From: JAFDWR01 sp038216655
GTDB taxonomy: Bacteria > Armatimonadota > Fimbriimonadia > Fimbriimonadales > Fimbriimonadaceae
Length of the DNA: 64,000 nucleotides
Assembly (NCBI GenBank): GCA_038216655.1
Contig: JBBQPZ010000015.1
Location: 1 to 64,000, forward strand
Direction: 5' to 3'
Shown here one piece after another: positions 42,391 through 51,693 of this stretch; positions within the stretch are counted from its first letter, which is position 1, and every line of letters begins with the position of its first letter. The notes under the pieces were generated by a model. That model was given only the letters and a program-made list of their open reading frames with translations, was not told the DNA's origin and ran no database searches. The translations under genes and the position numbers were made by a program.

Positions 42391-43026
42391 TTACTTGGCC
42401 GGGGCGATGCTTCGGATATCCCCTACATTCATGTCTACGTCCGTTCCGTCCGCGAGATGGACGCGAGCGTAGCTCAGGTTGTTTTGCGAGAATATCCGCG
42501 AAACCGTGCCCTCGACGAAAGTCGCGGTTGCTTTTCCATTGACGGTCACGTTGGCGATCCCGGTGACGTCCTTTCCGATCAGGGTCTGAAGCGAAGTCAG
42601 ATCACCTTGCGGGGTGACGGCCTGAACGGCCGCGACGTCGACTTCGACCAGACCGCCGCCGTTGGCGTCCTGGATGCCGAGCGTGTAGTTACCGTTCTTG
42701 ATGCTGAGCTGGGAGACGACGCCGGTAACGGAGTCGGTGCCCATGCTGCCATCGCTGTTGGGTCGGAAGGCGGTGACCGTCTTCCCCATCAGGGACTGGG
42801 CCTGAGTGACCTGAGCGGACTTCTTCAGATCGTCCATGCCTTGGACTTGTCCAAGCTGGGCCATCTGAGCAAAGAAATCACGGTCATTCATCGGCTCGAG
42901 CGGATTCTGGTTGGCGAGCTGCACGGTGAGCAGGTGCATGAAGTTTTCCATCGAGAGCGTATCGCTCTTGGCGGCTTGATTCACGACGCTGTTCACCGTG
43001 TTTGAAGTGATTGCACTGGTTGACAT
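42391..43026 (-). CDS. flgD: Flagellar hook capping protein
   Basis: This is a 211-residue FlgD, the scaffold cap for hook polymerisation. The N-terminal block FMHLLTVQLANQNPLEPMND and FFAQMAQLGQVQGM is the family signature, followed by a QSLMGKTVTAF strand opening the FlgD Ig and tudor-like region. The C-terminal YARVHLADGTDVDMNVGDI ends the domain. It lies nine bases after the fliK stop, so it is in the same transcript. Confidence 0.93.
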   Translation of the reverse strand: MSTSAITSNTVNSVVNQAAKSDTLSMENFMHLLTVQLANQNPLEPMNDRDFFAQMAQLGQVQGMDDLKKSAQVTQAQSLMGKTVTAFRPNSDGSMGTDSVTGVVSQLSIKNGNYTLGIQDANGGGLVEVDVAAVQAVTPQGDLTSLQTLIGKDVTGIANVTVNGKATATFVEGTVSRIFSQNNLSYARVHLADGTDVDMNVGDIRSIAPAK

Positions 43027-43035
43027 TTCTGCTTC

Positions 43036-44778
43036 CTAGATTGCGTAGTCGACACCGGAGGGTCGACCGAGGGCGTAGAGCGAAGGAGTTGCTTCCACCG
43101 CCGCGACTGCAGCCGTGTTCGCGAGCGCGCCGCCGTTTCCGGTGGAGTTACGCGATGACTGCTGCGACTGATTCTGATGTCCCTCGCGGGCCATCTGCTG
43201 CTGCGCACCTTCGAAGGCTTGGCGTGCATTGCTGTGCTGCGAGTTACCGGAGTTCTGTGCCTGGGCACCCACGGTTACCGCATTAAGCTGATAGCCACGA
43301 TGCTGGACCGACTCGGCCAGTTGCGATTTACTCTGCTCAAGCGCCTCGCGAACGTTGGAGTTGCTAGCGAAGATCTGGGCATCCACCATCTTCCCCGCGG
43401 TCTTGACGACCATGGAGACCGAACCCAGCTCGGAGGGTTGGAGGTGGATAACGATCCCGTCCTTGGGCTTTGCCGCGGCCATGAACTCGATTCGATCCGT
43501 CAGTTGACGAATGACAGCTTGAGTCTGGGACTTTGGCAATCCGACCGGACCCGCGACCGTCGTGCTGGAGGCAACCGGCTTCGAAGTGTCGAAGTTCACC
43601 GAGATCGACTCTTCGCTGGGCTTCGGCGTCGAAATCTCGGTCTTGTCGGAGTCCGGCTTGCCGTTCCCCATCGGGGCTTCGTCGGCGGTATCCGACGCAG
43701 CGGGCGCGGTGGCTGCGGCTGCTCCATCCGTCTTCGCCGTCGCCGAGATCGACTTCGACGTAGTTGCGGCGGCTTCGGTCGCCTTGACCTTCGCCTTGGT
43801 TGGCGTCGTGATCACGGTCGGGTTCTTCACGACTCCGATCGCCTCCGCCGCCTGCTCCTGAGCGATCGGGGTGGCGACTTGGTCGACGGGTTCTGCCGGC
43901 TTCGGCGTCGGATCACGCATCACCCCGTCGAGCGTTGCCTTAACGGCGTCCGCCGAGGTGGCAACGGAAGCGACGGCATCGACTGGCGAGTTGGGAAGGG
44001 GATCCGAATGAAAGTGCTGCGGATAGCGGACGTCCTGTACCGGCTTCGGCGGTCCGGACTCCGTCTTCGTCGCCGTGTCCGTAACCGGACGCTGACCGTT
44101 GGGAGGGACTTCGGCAGGCAAGGGTATTCGCCCGCCGCCCTTAGTCGGCTTCGACCCGGTCTGACTCGAATCGTAATCGACAGGTTTCGATCCGTTGTGA
44201 TTAATCGGCCGCATGGTGGGCGGTGTTTCGTGATCAATCGGCCGCATGATCGGCTCGTCCTGATTGGCCGTCGGTTTCGCGACCGCTACCTCGGGGAGCT
44301 TGGTAGGATCGACCGCTGGCGTGGCCTGGCTCGGCTTCCCGTAAGGATCCGCGAAGCTTCGCTCGGGGAGTTCCAATTGATTCGGAAGCTGTTTAAGCGC
44401 GGCATTCGCGTCTTTCGTCGCATCCACCGTTTGAGGAGGGAGCGGAACGGGAGGAGCCAGGGGCGGCGTCGCAAAGGCGGATGCCGAGTTAGCGGCAACC
44501 AGCGCTTGAAGAGTAGCGGCACCCGCATCCGGGGTGGGCTTCTCGCTGTCCGACACTTTACGCGTCGGTACAGTAGGAGTCGTTTCGGTTTCCTTTTTCG
44601 GTCCGAGGTCCAGTTTCTGCGCGGGAGCATTCGGCTCCTTCGTCGCAACCTCTTCGGCCGACTTGTTGGTTAAACCAGGTGGTTCCACACCAGGTGGAGC
44701 CCCGCTTGGGTTCTTCACCGGTGCCCCACGGTCGGGTGCGTACACCGCCGTAGAGAAGATTGATTTTGTAGCGTCCAT
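43036..44778 (-). CDS. fliK: Flagellar hook-length control protein FliK
   Basis: This is a 580-residue FliK. The N-terminal 450 residues are disordered, rich in proline, alanine and threonine, as expected of the molecular ruler. The C-terminal Flg_hook domain contains DGIVIHLQPSELGSVSMVVK (usual L.P..LG.v.v), VDAQIFASNSNVREALEQS and RGYQLNAVTVG. FliK sets hook length and switches the export gate to filament substrates. It is the first gene of the fliK-flgD-TIGR02530-flgE operon and is divergent from the HAD gene. Confidence 0.9.
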   Translation of the reverse strand: MDATKSIFSTAVYAPDRGAPVKNPSGAPPGVEPPGLTNKSAEEVATKEPNAPAQKLDLGPKKETETTPTVPTRKVSDSEKPTPDAGAATLQALVAANSASAFATPPLAPPVPLPPQTVDATKDANAALKQLPNQLELPERSFADPYGKPSQATPAVDPTKLPEVAVAKPTANQDEPIMRPIDHETPPTMRPINHNGSKPVDYDSSQTGSKPTKGGGRIPLPAEVPPNGQRPVTDTATKTESGPPKPVQDVRYPQHFHSDPLPNSPVDAVASVATSADAVKATLDGVMRDPTPKPAEPVDQVATPIAQEQAAEAIGVVKNPTVITTPTKAKVKATEAAATTSKSISATAKTDGAAAATAPAASDTADEAPMGNGKPDSDKTEISTPKPSEESISVNFDTSKPVASSTTVAGPVGLPKSQTQAVIRQLTDRIEFMAAAKPKDGIVIHLQPSELGSVSMVVKTAGKMVDAQIFASNSNVREALEQSKSQLAESVQHRGYQLNAVTVGAQAQNSGNSQHSNARQAFEGAQQQMAREGHQNQSQQSSRNSTGNGGALANTAAVAAVEATPSLYALGRPSGVDYAI

Positions 44779-44903
44779 AGTTAAGCCTTTCGAGACTCAG
44801 ACAATCCGATCATCGGCAAACATCCCGGCAATCTTTACGGGCCACTCCTCGAACTCGACCCAAACCCGCGTTTTCCCTTCCAGCTACTGCCATACTAAAG
44901 AAG

Positions 44904-45623
44904 ATGCCGCTCGCATTGCCTTTGTCGCGTGCCAAAGCCGTCCTCTTTGATGTGGACGGGACGCTCGTTGACACTATGGCGGTCATCATTCTCGGACTTC
45001 GCGATGCATTTGAGCAGTTTGCCGGGGTGTCTCCTTCCGATGAAGAGATCCTCGCCCTCATTGGCTTACCGCTCCGCAAGCAGTTGCGCCTTTACGGAAT
45101 GGAGAATTCCACCGATGCGGAGCTAAATCACCGCATCGACTTTACGATTGGGCGATTCGAGCACCACAAGGCGCTTGAGACGACCTTTCCTGCCGCAATC
45201 GAAACGCTTCGCGCCGTCCACCGGTCCGGTCGCAAGACCGCGCTCGTCACGAGCAAATCCGGAACCGAACTTCAGCTTTTTCTCGAACGATTTGAAGCCA
45301 AGGACGCCGTGCACGCCACGGTCTGTGCCTCGGACGTCGTCCACCCCAAGCCCGATCCAGAAAGCGCATTCCTCGCCTGCAAACGCCTCGGCGTCGCCCC
45401 CGAAGAAGCGCTCTTTATCGGCGATTCGATTTATGACCTTCGCTGCGCCCGAGGTGCGGGATGCACCCCAATCGGCGTGGCCTATGGCTCGACCCCCCTC
45501 CCGATCCTCGCTAACGAATCTCCGGCCGAACTTTTCGAAACGCCGGAAGGACTGTTGGCCTGGGCGGAGCAAGGACTGCTGCAACCGACATGCCCCGAAA
45601 GAAGCTTTTCCAGACAAACGTAG
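44904..45623 (+). CDS. HAD-family phosphatase (phosphoglycolate-phosphatase-like)
   Basis: This is a 239-residue HAD hydrolase of the subfamily IA. Motif I is FDVDGTLVDTM, motif II is LVTSKSG, motif III carries the Lys in HPKPDPESAF and motif IV is FIGDSIYDL. A helical cap domain lies between motifs I and II. This arrangement suits phosphoglycolate or pyrophosphate phosphatases. CATACT ends seven bases before ATG 44904. The 3' end overlaps the next gene by 34 bases. Confidence 0.9.
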   Translation: MPLALPLSRAKAVLFDVDGTLVDTMAVIILGLRDAFEQFAGVSPSDEEILALIGLPLRKQLRLYGMENSTDAELNHRIDFTIGRFEHHKALETTFPAAIETLRAVHRSGRKTALVTSKSGTELQLFLERFEAKDAVHATVCASDVVHPKPDPESAFLACKRLGVAPEEALFIGDSIYDLRCARGAGCTPIGVAYGSTPLPILANESPAELFETPEGLLAWAEQGLLQPTCPERSFSRQT

Positions 45624-48600
45624 ATCTCGCAACCCCGACGATCGACAACCCGCCTACGCCTGAAGCCAAGCCTAAGACGAATAAAGTGACCAAGAAGACC
45701 GAAGTGGTCGTCGAAGTCGCCCCCGTTGTCAAGCCCACGCCTTCCCCCGCCGCGAAGCCGGCCCCGCGACGCAAGCCCGCTGCCAAAGCTGCGCCCGAAC
45801 CCGTGCCTGCTCCTGTTGTGGCTGAGAAGCCTGTGGCGAGGTCCGCTCGCAAGTTGGCGCCCAAGGTGGCTGCTGCTGCCGAGGCTGTTGTTCACGACGA
45901 CGTTCCGACCCCCACTTTCCGTAGCCGCAAGCCCAAGACTGAGGTCGAAGTGGCCGCTCCGGTTGCCGAGATCAAGAAGCCCGCTCGCGGTCGCGGCAGA
46001 GTTTCCAAGGCCGAGCCGAATCCGTTCGTCGGCGTTGACGCTGACCTTCCCATGCCGTCCTTCCGTCCGTCCACGGGCGCGGTGGGCGAAGAGGGCGAAG
46101 GAAGCGGCGAACCGAACTTGGCTCCGCGCAAGTCCCGTCGGCGACGACGCGGAGAACCCGAGGTGGAGATCACCGCGACCGGACCCGTTCGCAAGGAACT
46201 GACCGCCGAAGAGCGGATCATCGATGGCGAAGCGCCGGAAGAGAGCCTCAAGCCCGTCTTCCGCAAGCGAGCCGCGGATACGAGCGAAACCGTTCGCCCG
46301 GCAGTCGCTAAGCCGGCTGCCGAAGAGCGTGCCCCGCGAGGTCGCGCACGGACCGCTCCTGTTGTGGCTCCGGTTCCCGAGCGCCGCCTGCCGCCACCTC
46401 CGAAGCCGCTTATTCCCGTTCCAGATGACGCGCCTCAGGTCGTGCTGCGCGACGGTGTGCCCACACTCGTCCGCAAGGGCCGGGTCTATCCGCCGATTTG
46501 GTTCTTTGGTTCCTCCCCCGACGAGCGCCGCACGCGCACGGTGATGGAGGAGCTCGGCATGGCCGCCGAGGCGGGGATCCACCTGCACTCGCACCTGATC
46601 GAGTTCGAAGTCGACAAAGCAACGGTCGCCGAAACCGCACGCCTCGCCGCGTTCCTGCTCGCCCAAACCCTCAAGGTCGATCCAGAGGCTCAGGTGCTCT
46701 TCCGGATCGTCTTCCTTGCCCCGAGAGGCTGGCAGAACACGTATCCGAGCGCCGCTTACACGGATCGCGAAGGTCACCTTGCCGAGCCGAGCGTTTGCGA
46801 CGACGCCTTCTGGGGGGTCGCGAAAGATTGTCTTAACGAGTTCGTTCGTTCCCTCCGCATGCTCGACCAGCGCGAGAGCATTCTCGGCGTTCACCTCGAG
46901 CGCGGCGAATGGTTCTTTTCCTCGCAATCGGGCTACGACGAGTCCGAAGCGGCCAAGAAGCAGTTCCGCGAGTGGGCGCGTTCCCGCTACACCGACGACG
47001 AGGTCGCGCTCCGCGCGAACTGGTTCGACGGCACCGTGCGCTTCGACACCATCTCCATCCCACGTCGCCAGGACGACAGCCTGCAGGGCGAGCGGTTCGT
47101 CCGCTCCAGCCGCAAGCAGCGCCGCTACGTCGACTACCATCTCTTCCTTTCCGACGCGACGGTTAACCGGATCGCTGACCTCGCCTACTCGGTGAAGGAA
47201 TCGTCCGAGGGCTACTTCGTGGTGGGCTGTTCTTACGGCTACACCTTTGAGTGGTCGCACCCGGCGAGTGGCCACCTCTCGCTCGGCAAGCTGCTGCGGA
47301 CGCCCGAGATCGACATGATCGCCGGACCGCCCAGCTACAAGAACCGCGAACCCGGCTCGACGGCACCCTTTCCGGGGCCGGTCGATTCGTTCGCTTTGAA
47401 CGGCAAGCTGTTTGTCTCCGAGGAGGACTTCAAGACCTCCCTCAGCATCGGTGCCGAGCCGGACGACTTCAACCCGATGATCAAGACGCCTCAGGCGCTT
47501 GACTCCGTCCACTGGCGCGGCGCCGGCGCGGCGTTGGCCCACGGCACCGGTGTGTCGTGGATGGACCTCTGGGGCAATGGCTGGCTCAAGACGCATTCGG
47601 TCTGGGATCGGGCCCAGAAGATCCAGCGCTCGATGATCATGCACATGGCCGCTCCTTTGCAGGATCCGGAAGTGATCGTCTTCATTGACGAGCGCGCACT
47701 TGGCTACCTAGTGGACGAGAAGGCCTTCGAGCTCTTGGTTCAGAACGCACGGGAGTCTGTGCTTCGGGCCGGTGTGAACGCAGGCTTCTACTTGCTGAGC
47801 GACCTCGCCCACCGCGAGCGCTTCCCCGAAGCCAAGGTCTACATGTTCCTCAATGCGTGGGACATCCGGCCTGAACTTCGCGCGGCGATCAAGACACGTC
47901 TCCAGCGGGACAACAAGGTGCTGTTCTGGCTGTATTCGGCGGGACTGTTCGACGCTGGCCGCGAGTCGCTGGAGCGCGCACGTGAAGTCACGGGCATCGC
48001 CCTCAAGCCGCAGCCGTTCCACTCACGCACGGGCACGACGATTCTGAATCGACGCCACCCGCTCTCAGAGGCTTTCCCGAGCAGCACGATTGCGGGAACG
48101 CAGCAACTTGAGCCGAGCTACTTTGCGATCCCCGAGGATGCGACCGTCCTTGGCGAGTACTCGCAGACGGGCCTGCCCAGCTTCGTAGTGAAGGACTTCA
48201 AGCCGGACGCCGATGGTGGCCAGGCTTGGACCAGCGTGTTCCTCGGTGAGCCCGTCATCAACCCGGCGCTGGTACGAGCCCTCGCCCAGATGGCCGGTGC
48301 GCACGTTTACAACTTCAACGAGGACGTGGTCCATGTCCGCCCGCCATTCCTCACCGTGCACTGCGCCGGGGCCGGAGCCCGGACGGTCACGCTACCGAAC
48401 AAGTGGCATGCGTTCAATCTGCTCTCGGGTCAATGGATGACCATGGAGTCGACGAACATGCGGTTCACCGCGACCGATGGTTCGACGCACGTCTTCCTGG
48501 TCGGTTCGCGAGAAGAGATCGAAACGCTCCTTCTGACCAATCCCGACGATCTGCTGCACATGGCCGAGTTGCCGCCACGGTCGGACAATATCATCCGTCA

Positions 48601-48895
48601 GGACAGCATCGCGTTCGACGTGCCGATCATGAAGCTCGACGAGTGGATTGAGGGTGGCGAACCGGACGAGGTCGCCGACGAATGGTTCCTTCGACCGACC
48701 GCCTTGGCGGATATCCCCGAGTCGACCGAGGAAGCGGACGCCGACAAGATTGGCCGACGCCGACGCCGTCGCCGCGGACGCGGTCCGGGCGATCGCGGAG
48801 GTTCGGACGATATCTCGACGTCTCGCTCCGAAGGTGGTTCGCGAGACTATGGATCGGAAGTCAGCCTGAACGTGATGTTTAGGAAGCGGGATTAG
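45590..48895 (+). CDS. Large glycosidase-like protein with basic disordered tails
   Basis: This is a 1101-residue protein without an obvious signal peptide. Residues 1-275 are low complexity, rich in alanine, proline, lysine and arginine (KPAPRRKPAAKAAPEPVPAP). The core (about 275-1050) looks like a TIM-barrel glycosidase related to beta-galactosidase-like enzymes: VYPPIWFFGSSPDERRT, HLERGEWFFS near residue 435 and VIVFIDERALGYLV near 700 carry candidate acidic residues. The C-terminal tail contains a run of seven arginines and an RGRGPGDRGG segment. Such tails are usual in RNA-binding or nucleoid proteins. Overlap with the HAD gene and proximity to era (one base) suggest one operon. Confidence 0.7.
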   Translation: MPRKKLFQTNVDLATPTIDNPPTPEAKPKTNKVTKKTEVVVEVAPVVKPTPSPAAKPAPRRKPAAKAAPEPVPAPVVAEKPVARSARKLAPKVAAAAEAVVHDDVPTPTFRSRKPKTEVEVAAPVAEIKKPARGRGRVSKAEPNPFVGVDADLPMPSFRPSTGAVGEEGEGSGEPNLAPRKSRRRRRGEPEVEITATGPVRKELTAEERIIDGEAPEESLKPVFRKRAADTSETVRPAVAKPAAEERAPRGRARTAPVVAPVPERRLPPPPKPLIPVPDDAPQVVLRDGVPTLVRKGRVYPPIWFFGSSPDERRTRTVMEELGMAAEAGIHLHSHLIEFEVDKATVAETARLAAFLLAQTLKVDPEAQVLFRIVFLAPRGWQNTYPSAAYTDREGHLAEPSVCDDAFWGVAKDCLNEFVRSLRMLDQRESILGVHLERGEWFFSSQSGYDESEAAKKQFREWARSRYTDDEVALRANWFDGTVRFDTISIPRRQDDSLQGERFVRSSRKQRRYVDYHLFLSDATVNRIADLAYSVKESSEGYFVVGCSYGYTFEWSHPASGHLSLGKLLRTPEIDMIAGPPSYKNREPGSTAPFPGPVDSFALNGKLFVSEEDFKTSLSIGAEPDDFNPMIKTPQALDSVHWRGAGAALAHGTGVSWMDLWGNGWLKTHSVWDRAQKIQRSMIMHMAAPLQDPEVIVFIDERALGYLVDEKAFELLVQNARESVLRAGVNAGFYLLSDLAHRERFPEAKVYMFLNAWDIRPELRAAIKTRLQRDNKVLFWLYSAGLFDAGRESLERAREVTGIALKPQPFHSRTGTTILNRRHPLSEAFPSSTIAGTQQLEPSYFAIPEDATVLGEYSQTGLPSFVVKDFKPDADGGQAWTSVFLGEPVINPALVRALAQMAGAHVYNFNEDVVHVRPPFLTVHCAGAGARTVTLPNKWHAFNLLSGQWMTMESTNMRFTATDGSTHVFLVGSREEIETLLLTNPDDLLHMAELPPRSDNIIRQDSIAFDVPIMKLDEWIEGGEPDEVADEWFLRPTALADIPESTEEADADKIGRRRRRRRGRGPGDRGGSDDISTSRSEGGSRDYGSEVSLNVMFRKRD

Positions 48896-48896
48896 C

Positions 48897-49802
48897 ATGT
48901 CTGAGTTTCGTGCCGGCTTCGTCGCGATGATCGGAAAGCCCAACGTGGGCAAGAGCACGCTGCTCAACCGGATGGTTGGGCAGAAGGTCTCGATCGTCAG
49001 TTCGAAGCCGCAAACCACGCGGCGCCGCGTGCTCGGAATCGCCCAGGGCGACAACTTCCAGATCGCGTTCATCGACACGCCAGGCATCCACGAGCCGCAC
49101 ACGCGCTTGGGTCGGGCGATGGTCGATCAGGCACGGGCTTCATTATCGGAAGCTGATTTGGTCCTGTATGTGGCCGACGGTGCCCACGGGCCGGTGGAGA
49201 TGGACGTGCAGATTTCCAAACTCGTCGCCCCCAAGGGTGAGGACCCAGGGCGACCAGTTCTCTTGTGCATGAACAAGATGGATCAGCTCAAGGCGGAGGA
49301 CGTGGTCCCGAACGTGGAGGCTTACACCAAGCTCTTCAAGACCGAAGACTACATGCTCACCACTGCGACCGATGGTCGAAATGTGGACGTCCTGATGCAG
49401 ATGATTGTGGAGCGACTTCCCGAGCGCGCGCCGATCTTCCCGCTGGATGAATTCACCGACCAATCTTCGCGCTTTATGAGCGGTGAACTAGTGCGGGAGA
49501 AGATTCTCATCGCGACCCGTCAGGAAGTTCCCCACGCGACGGCCGTCATGGTTGATTCCTGGGACGAGACCAACCCGGAGCTCACCGTGATTGGCGCGAG
49601 CATCATCGTTGAGAAGTCCAGCCAGCGCGCGATCTTGATCGGCAAGGGCGGTCAGTTCATCAAGGCGATTGGGACCAAGGCACGCGAGGAGATCGAAGAG
49701 CTCCTCGGTCACCGGATCTTCCTCGAGCTTCATGTGCGCGTCCAGGAGGACTGGCGCATGAACCCGCGTGTGCTTCATGAATTGGAGTACGACGCGCCGT
49801 GA
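48897..49802 (+). CDS. era: GTPase Era
   Basis: This is a 301-residue GTPase required for small-subunit ribosome assembly. G1 is GKPNVGKST, G2 region SKPQTTRRR, G3 DTPG, G4 NKMD. The C-terminal KH domain that binds the 3' end of 16S rRNA includes VEKSSQRAILIGKGGQFIK and FLELHVRVQEDWR. ATG 48897 lies one base after the upstream stop, with AGGAAG before it. The next gene begins inside its stop codon (GTGA). Confidence 0.96.
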   Translation: MSEFRAGFVAMIGKPNVGKSTLLNRMVGQKVSIVSSKPQTTRRRVLGIAQGDNFQIAFIDTPGIHEPHTRLGRAMVDQARASLSEADLVLYVADGAHGPVEMDVQISKLVAPKGEDPGRPVLLCMNKMDQLKAEDVVPNVEAYTKLFKTEDYMLTTATDGRNVDVLMQMIVERLPERAPIFPLDEFTDQSSRFMSGELVREKILIATRQEVPHATAVMVDSWDETNPELTVIGASIIVEKSSQRAILIGKGGQFIKAIGTKAREEIEELLGHRIFLELHVRVQEDWRMNPRVLHELEYDAP

Positions 49803-50710
49803 GTTCGCCGTTCTCGGTGCCGCTCGCGTCTGACCCCGCGGTTGCCCTGCCTCCTCTCACGATCAACCTCCCGCAGAAAGCGGGCCCGCTCTACACCGTC
49901 CAGTTCGTCGTCGAACTGGTCGGAACTCGAAGTCTCCCCGCGAATGCCGCGGCGGGGATCCTCTCACCCGACTGGCAGGCCGCATTGGGTCAACCCGAAA
50001 CCTGGGTCATGACGCCCGCCGACAACGAGTGGCGACCCCTTGCGGCACGGGTCGATGGCTCCTACGATTCCCTTGCCCTCACGTGGGACTTCATTTCAGA
50101 TCGAGGGCAACTTAACGGAACCTCGGCGGCGCACCTCTTCTCCATCGCCGAGAAGTTCGGCCAGGCGGTCGAGCGCCGTGCCATGCCGATCCCTCCTCCG
50201 GCGGATGTGACCGCAAGGGTTGCGGCGCTGGCGGAAGCTGCGGACGCGCTGGATATCGGGTTTTCGCTCGCCGTCACTACCACCGGTGGCTGGATTTCGG
50301 AACATGACATCTGGGTGCACTGCGCCCGGCTAGGCTTGGATCTTGGACCGGACGGTGCATTCGGCTGGAGAGCCTCGAACTGGCCGGAGGCGGTTGTCTC
50401 AGTTACGCCGCTTGGCGATGCTCAGGGGTTCTCCTTGGGAGCCGTTCAACGGGGCGACTCGCACCCAGGGTTGGGGGTCGGCTTCAGCGTCTCGCGCTCA
50501 CCGGCTCCGACGGTCGCGTTGGATGCGGCGTTCCACGTTGCTTCCACTCTGGCCACGGCATTCGGCGCCTTGGTCTTGGATGAGGACGGCGAGTTGCTCT
50601 CACCCCAGTCTCAGGCGACGTATCGGCGAAATATCGCCGAGGCGGAGCGGGCACTTACTCAGGCCGGGCTAGCCCCGGGTTCGGCTGAGTCGCTACGGCT
50701 GTTTGGGTGA
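49799..50710 (+). CDS. Unknown protein, possibly ZipA C-terminal-like
   Basis: This is a 303-residue protein translationally coupled to era (GTGA overlap). The last 150 residues, with a WISEHDIWVHCARLGLDLG segment, a GFSLGAVQRGDS strand, and a DAAFHVASTLATAFGALVLD helix followed by LLSPQSQATYRRNIAEAERA, weakly resemble the ordering of the FtsZ-binding domain of ZipA (LGL..G, then a LA..L.G.L.D...L..Q....YR..I helix). There is no N-terminal membrane helix. The resemblance is my own pattern match and may be chance. Confidence 0.5.
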   Translation: MSSPFSVPLASDPAVALPPLTINLPQKAGPLYTVQFVVELVGTRSLPANAAAGILSPDWQAALGQPETWVMTPADNEWRPLAARVDGSYDSLALTWDFISDRGQLNGTSAAHLFSIAEKFGQAVERRAMPIPPPADVTARVAALAEAADALDIGFSLAVTTTGGWISEHDIWVHCARLGLDLGPDGAFGWRASNWPEAVVSVTPLGDAQGFSLGAVQRGDSHPGLGVGFSVSRSPAPTVALDAAFHVASTLATAFGALVLDEDGELLSPQSQATYRRNIAEAERALTQAGLAPGSAESLRLFG

Positions 50711-50725
50711 CGAGGTAGTGGCTTT

Positions 50726-50841
50726 GTCATCCCGAAGGATGTTTGTGCCGAGGGACCTGCCTGTAATCGCCGAGTGTTGGTACGAACGGTCGCCGTCCCC
50801 TGTCAGATTCCTCAAAGTCGCTAGGGCTCCCTCGGAATGAC
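50726..50841 (+). repeat. GTCATTCCGA-bounded element R3, copy a
   Basis: This is a 116-bp element beginning GTCATCCCGAAGGATG and ending CTCGGAATGAC. It is about 80 percent identical by eye to the reverse complement of 52950-53065, with the same length. The ends are imperfect inverted repeats. Confidence 0.8.
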
Positions 50842-50854
50842 AAGTAAGCTGATC

Positions 50855-50884
50855 TACCACTACCACTACCACTAGCACTAGCAC
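50855..50884 (+). repeat. Hexanucleotide microsatellite (TACCAC/TAGCAC)
   Basis: Three TACCAC units are followed by two TAGCAC units that run directly into the stop codon (50884-50886) of the minus-strand LolA-like gene. Confidence 0.8.
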
Positions 50885-51609
50885 TAGCCTCCCTTCTGTA
50901 ACTCGGCGAGCGGGACTTCCTTGTAGTCCTTCAGCTCCGCTGTGGTCAGGCTGAACTCGCTGGGGCTGATTTTGGACTCGAAATCGACCTTGGTCAGATT
51001 TCCTCGTATCGTGAACGTCCCGGCGGATGCCGACTTCCCGTCAAGTTCGACGTGCCTGAGAATCCAACGATCCGTGTCGAACCAGTAACGCAGATGGAGC
51101 ACCGCGCTGCCGTCCTTGCGCACGATTTCGGCCGAGATCTTCCGGGCTTTGTGGCCTGCATAGTCGACCACTTCCTCCGACTTAACTTCAAAAGGCGGGT
51201 TGCTCACGAACAGGACGTCGTACGCCTGCACGTAGTAGTTGAACGAGTTTTCCTCTAACTTCGGGCGGACAGCCTTCTCGAAGGTTGCGCCGAACTCCTC
51301 GTTCGATCCAGCCACTTTGGCGAACTGCTGCTTGCTCGTGACCGCCAGGCAATAGACGGTGCCGTCGTGAACCTGGTGGAAGACCACCTGCCCCTCGACT
51401 TTGGCGAGGAAGCCGGACTTTGCACCCTCGATCTTGCGTGAGAAGCTCTGGTGCAAGCCTTGATCGTTACGATGAAGCTCGAAATTCCACTCGTCGGAGT
51501 AGTGCGCCAGCTTGCGGTAAGTCTCGTACATCCCCTTCTGGACCTCTTCAAAGGTCGGGGGAGCCGCTACTTCCCGTGCCAAGACTAAGGCCGCGAACGC
51601 CGATAACAT
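50884..51609 (-). CDS. LolA-like / DUF2092-type secreted protein
   Basis: This is a 241-residue protein with a signal peptide (MLSAFAALVLAREVAAP). The mature part has the LolA-fold pattern: a helix (FEEVQKGMYETYRKLAHYSD), a series of strands, YWFDTDRWILRHVELDG resembling a LolA strand pair, and a final FSLTTAELKDYKEV strand. The LolA fold carries lipids or lipoproteins across the periplasm. The gene is not near a lol operon. The stop codon is embedded in a microsatellite. It faces the cystathionine synthase gene divergently. Confidence 0.65.
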   Translation of the reverse strand: MLSAFAALVLAREVAAPPTFEEVQKGMYETYRKLAHYSDEWNFELHRNDQGLHQSFSRKIEGAKSGFLAKVEGQVVFHQVHDGTVYCLAVTSKQQFAKVAGSNEEFGATFEKAVRPKLEENSFNYYVQAYDVLFVSNPPFEVKSEEVVDYAGHKARKISAEIVRKDGSAVLHLRYWFDTDRWILRHVELDGKSASAGTFTIRGNLTKVDFESKISPSEFSLTTAELKDYKEVPLAELQKGG

Positions 51610-51693
51610 CAGGATAAATACGTGCTAGAGCGGCCAGATGCGCGTGGAAGTGAGGCGAAACACCGAAAATGTCTCGCAGCGTAGACTGCAAGT

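Noticed and set aside
43177..44673. Arginine-rich open frame opposite fliK
   Set aside because: It is the reverse of the low-complexity Pro/Ala/Thr region of fliK and does not resemble a protein.
45482..47644. Antisense frame of about 720 residues opposite the glycosidase-like gene
   Set aside because: Same GC-driven shadow effect; the forward frame continues to 48895 with consistent composition.
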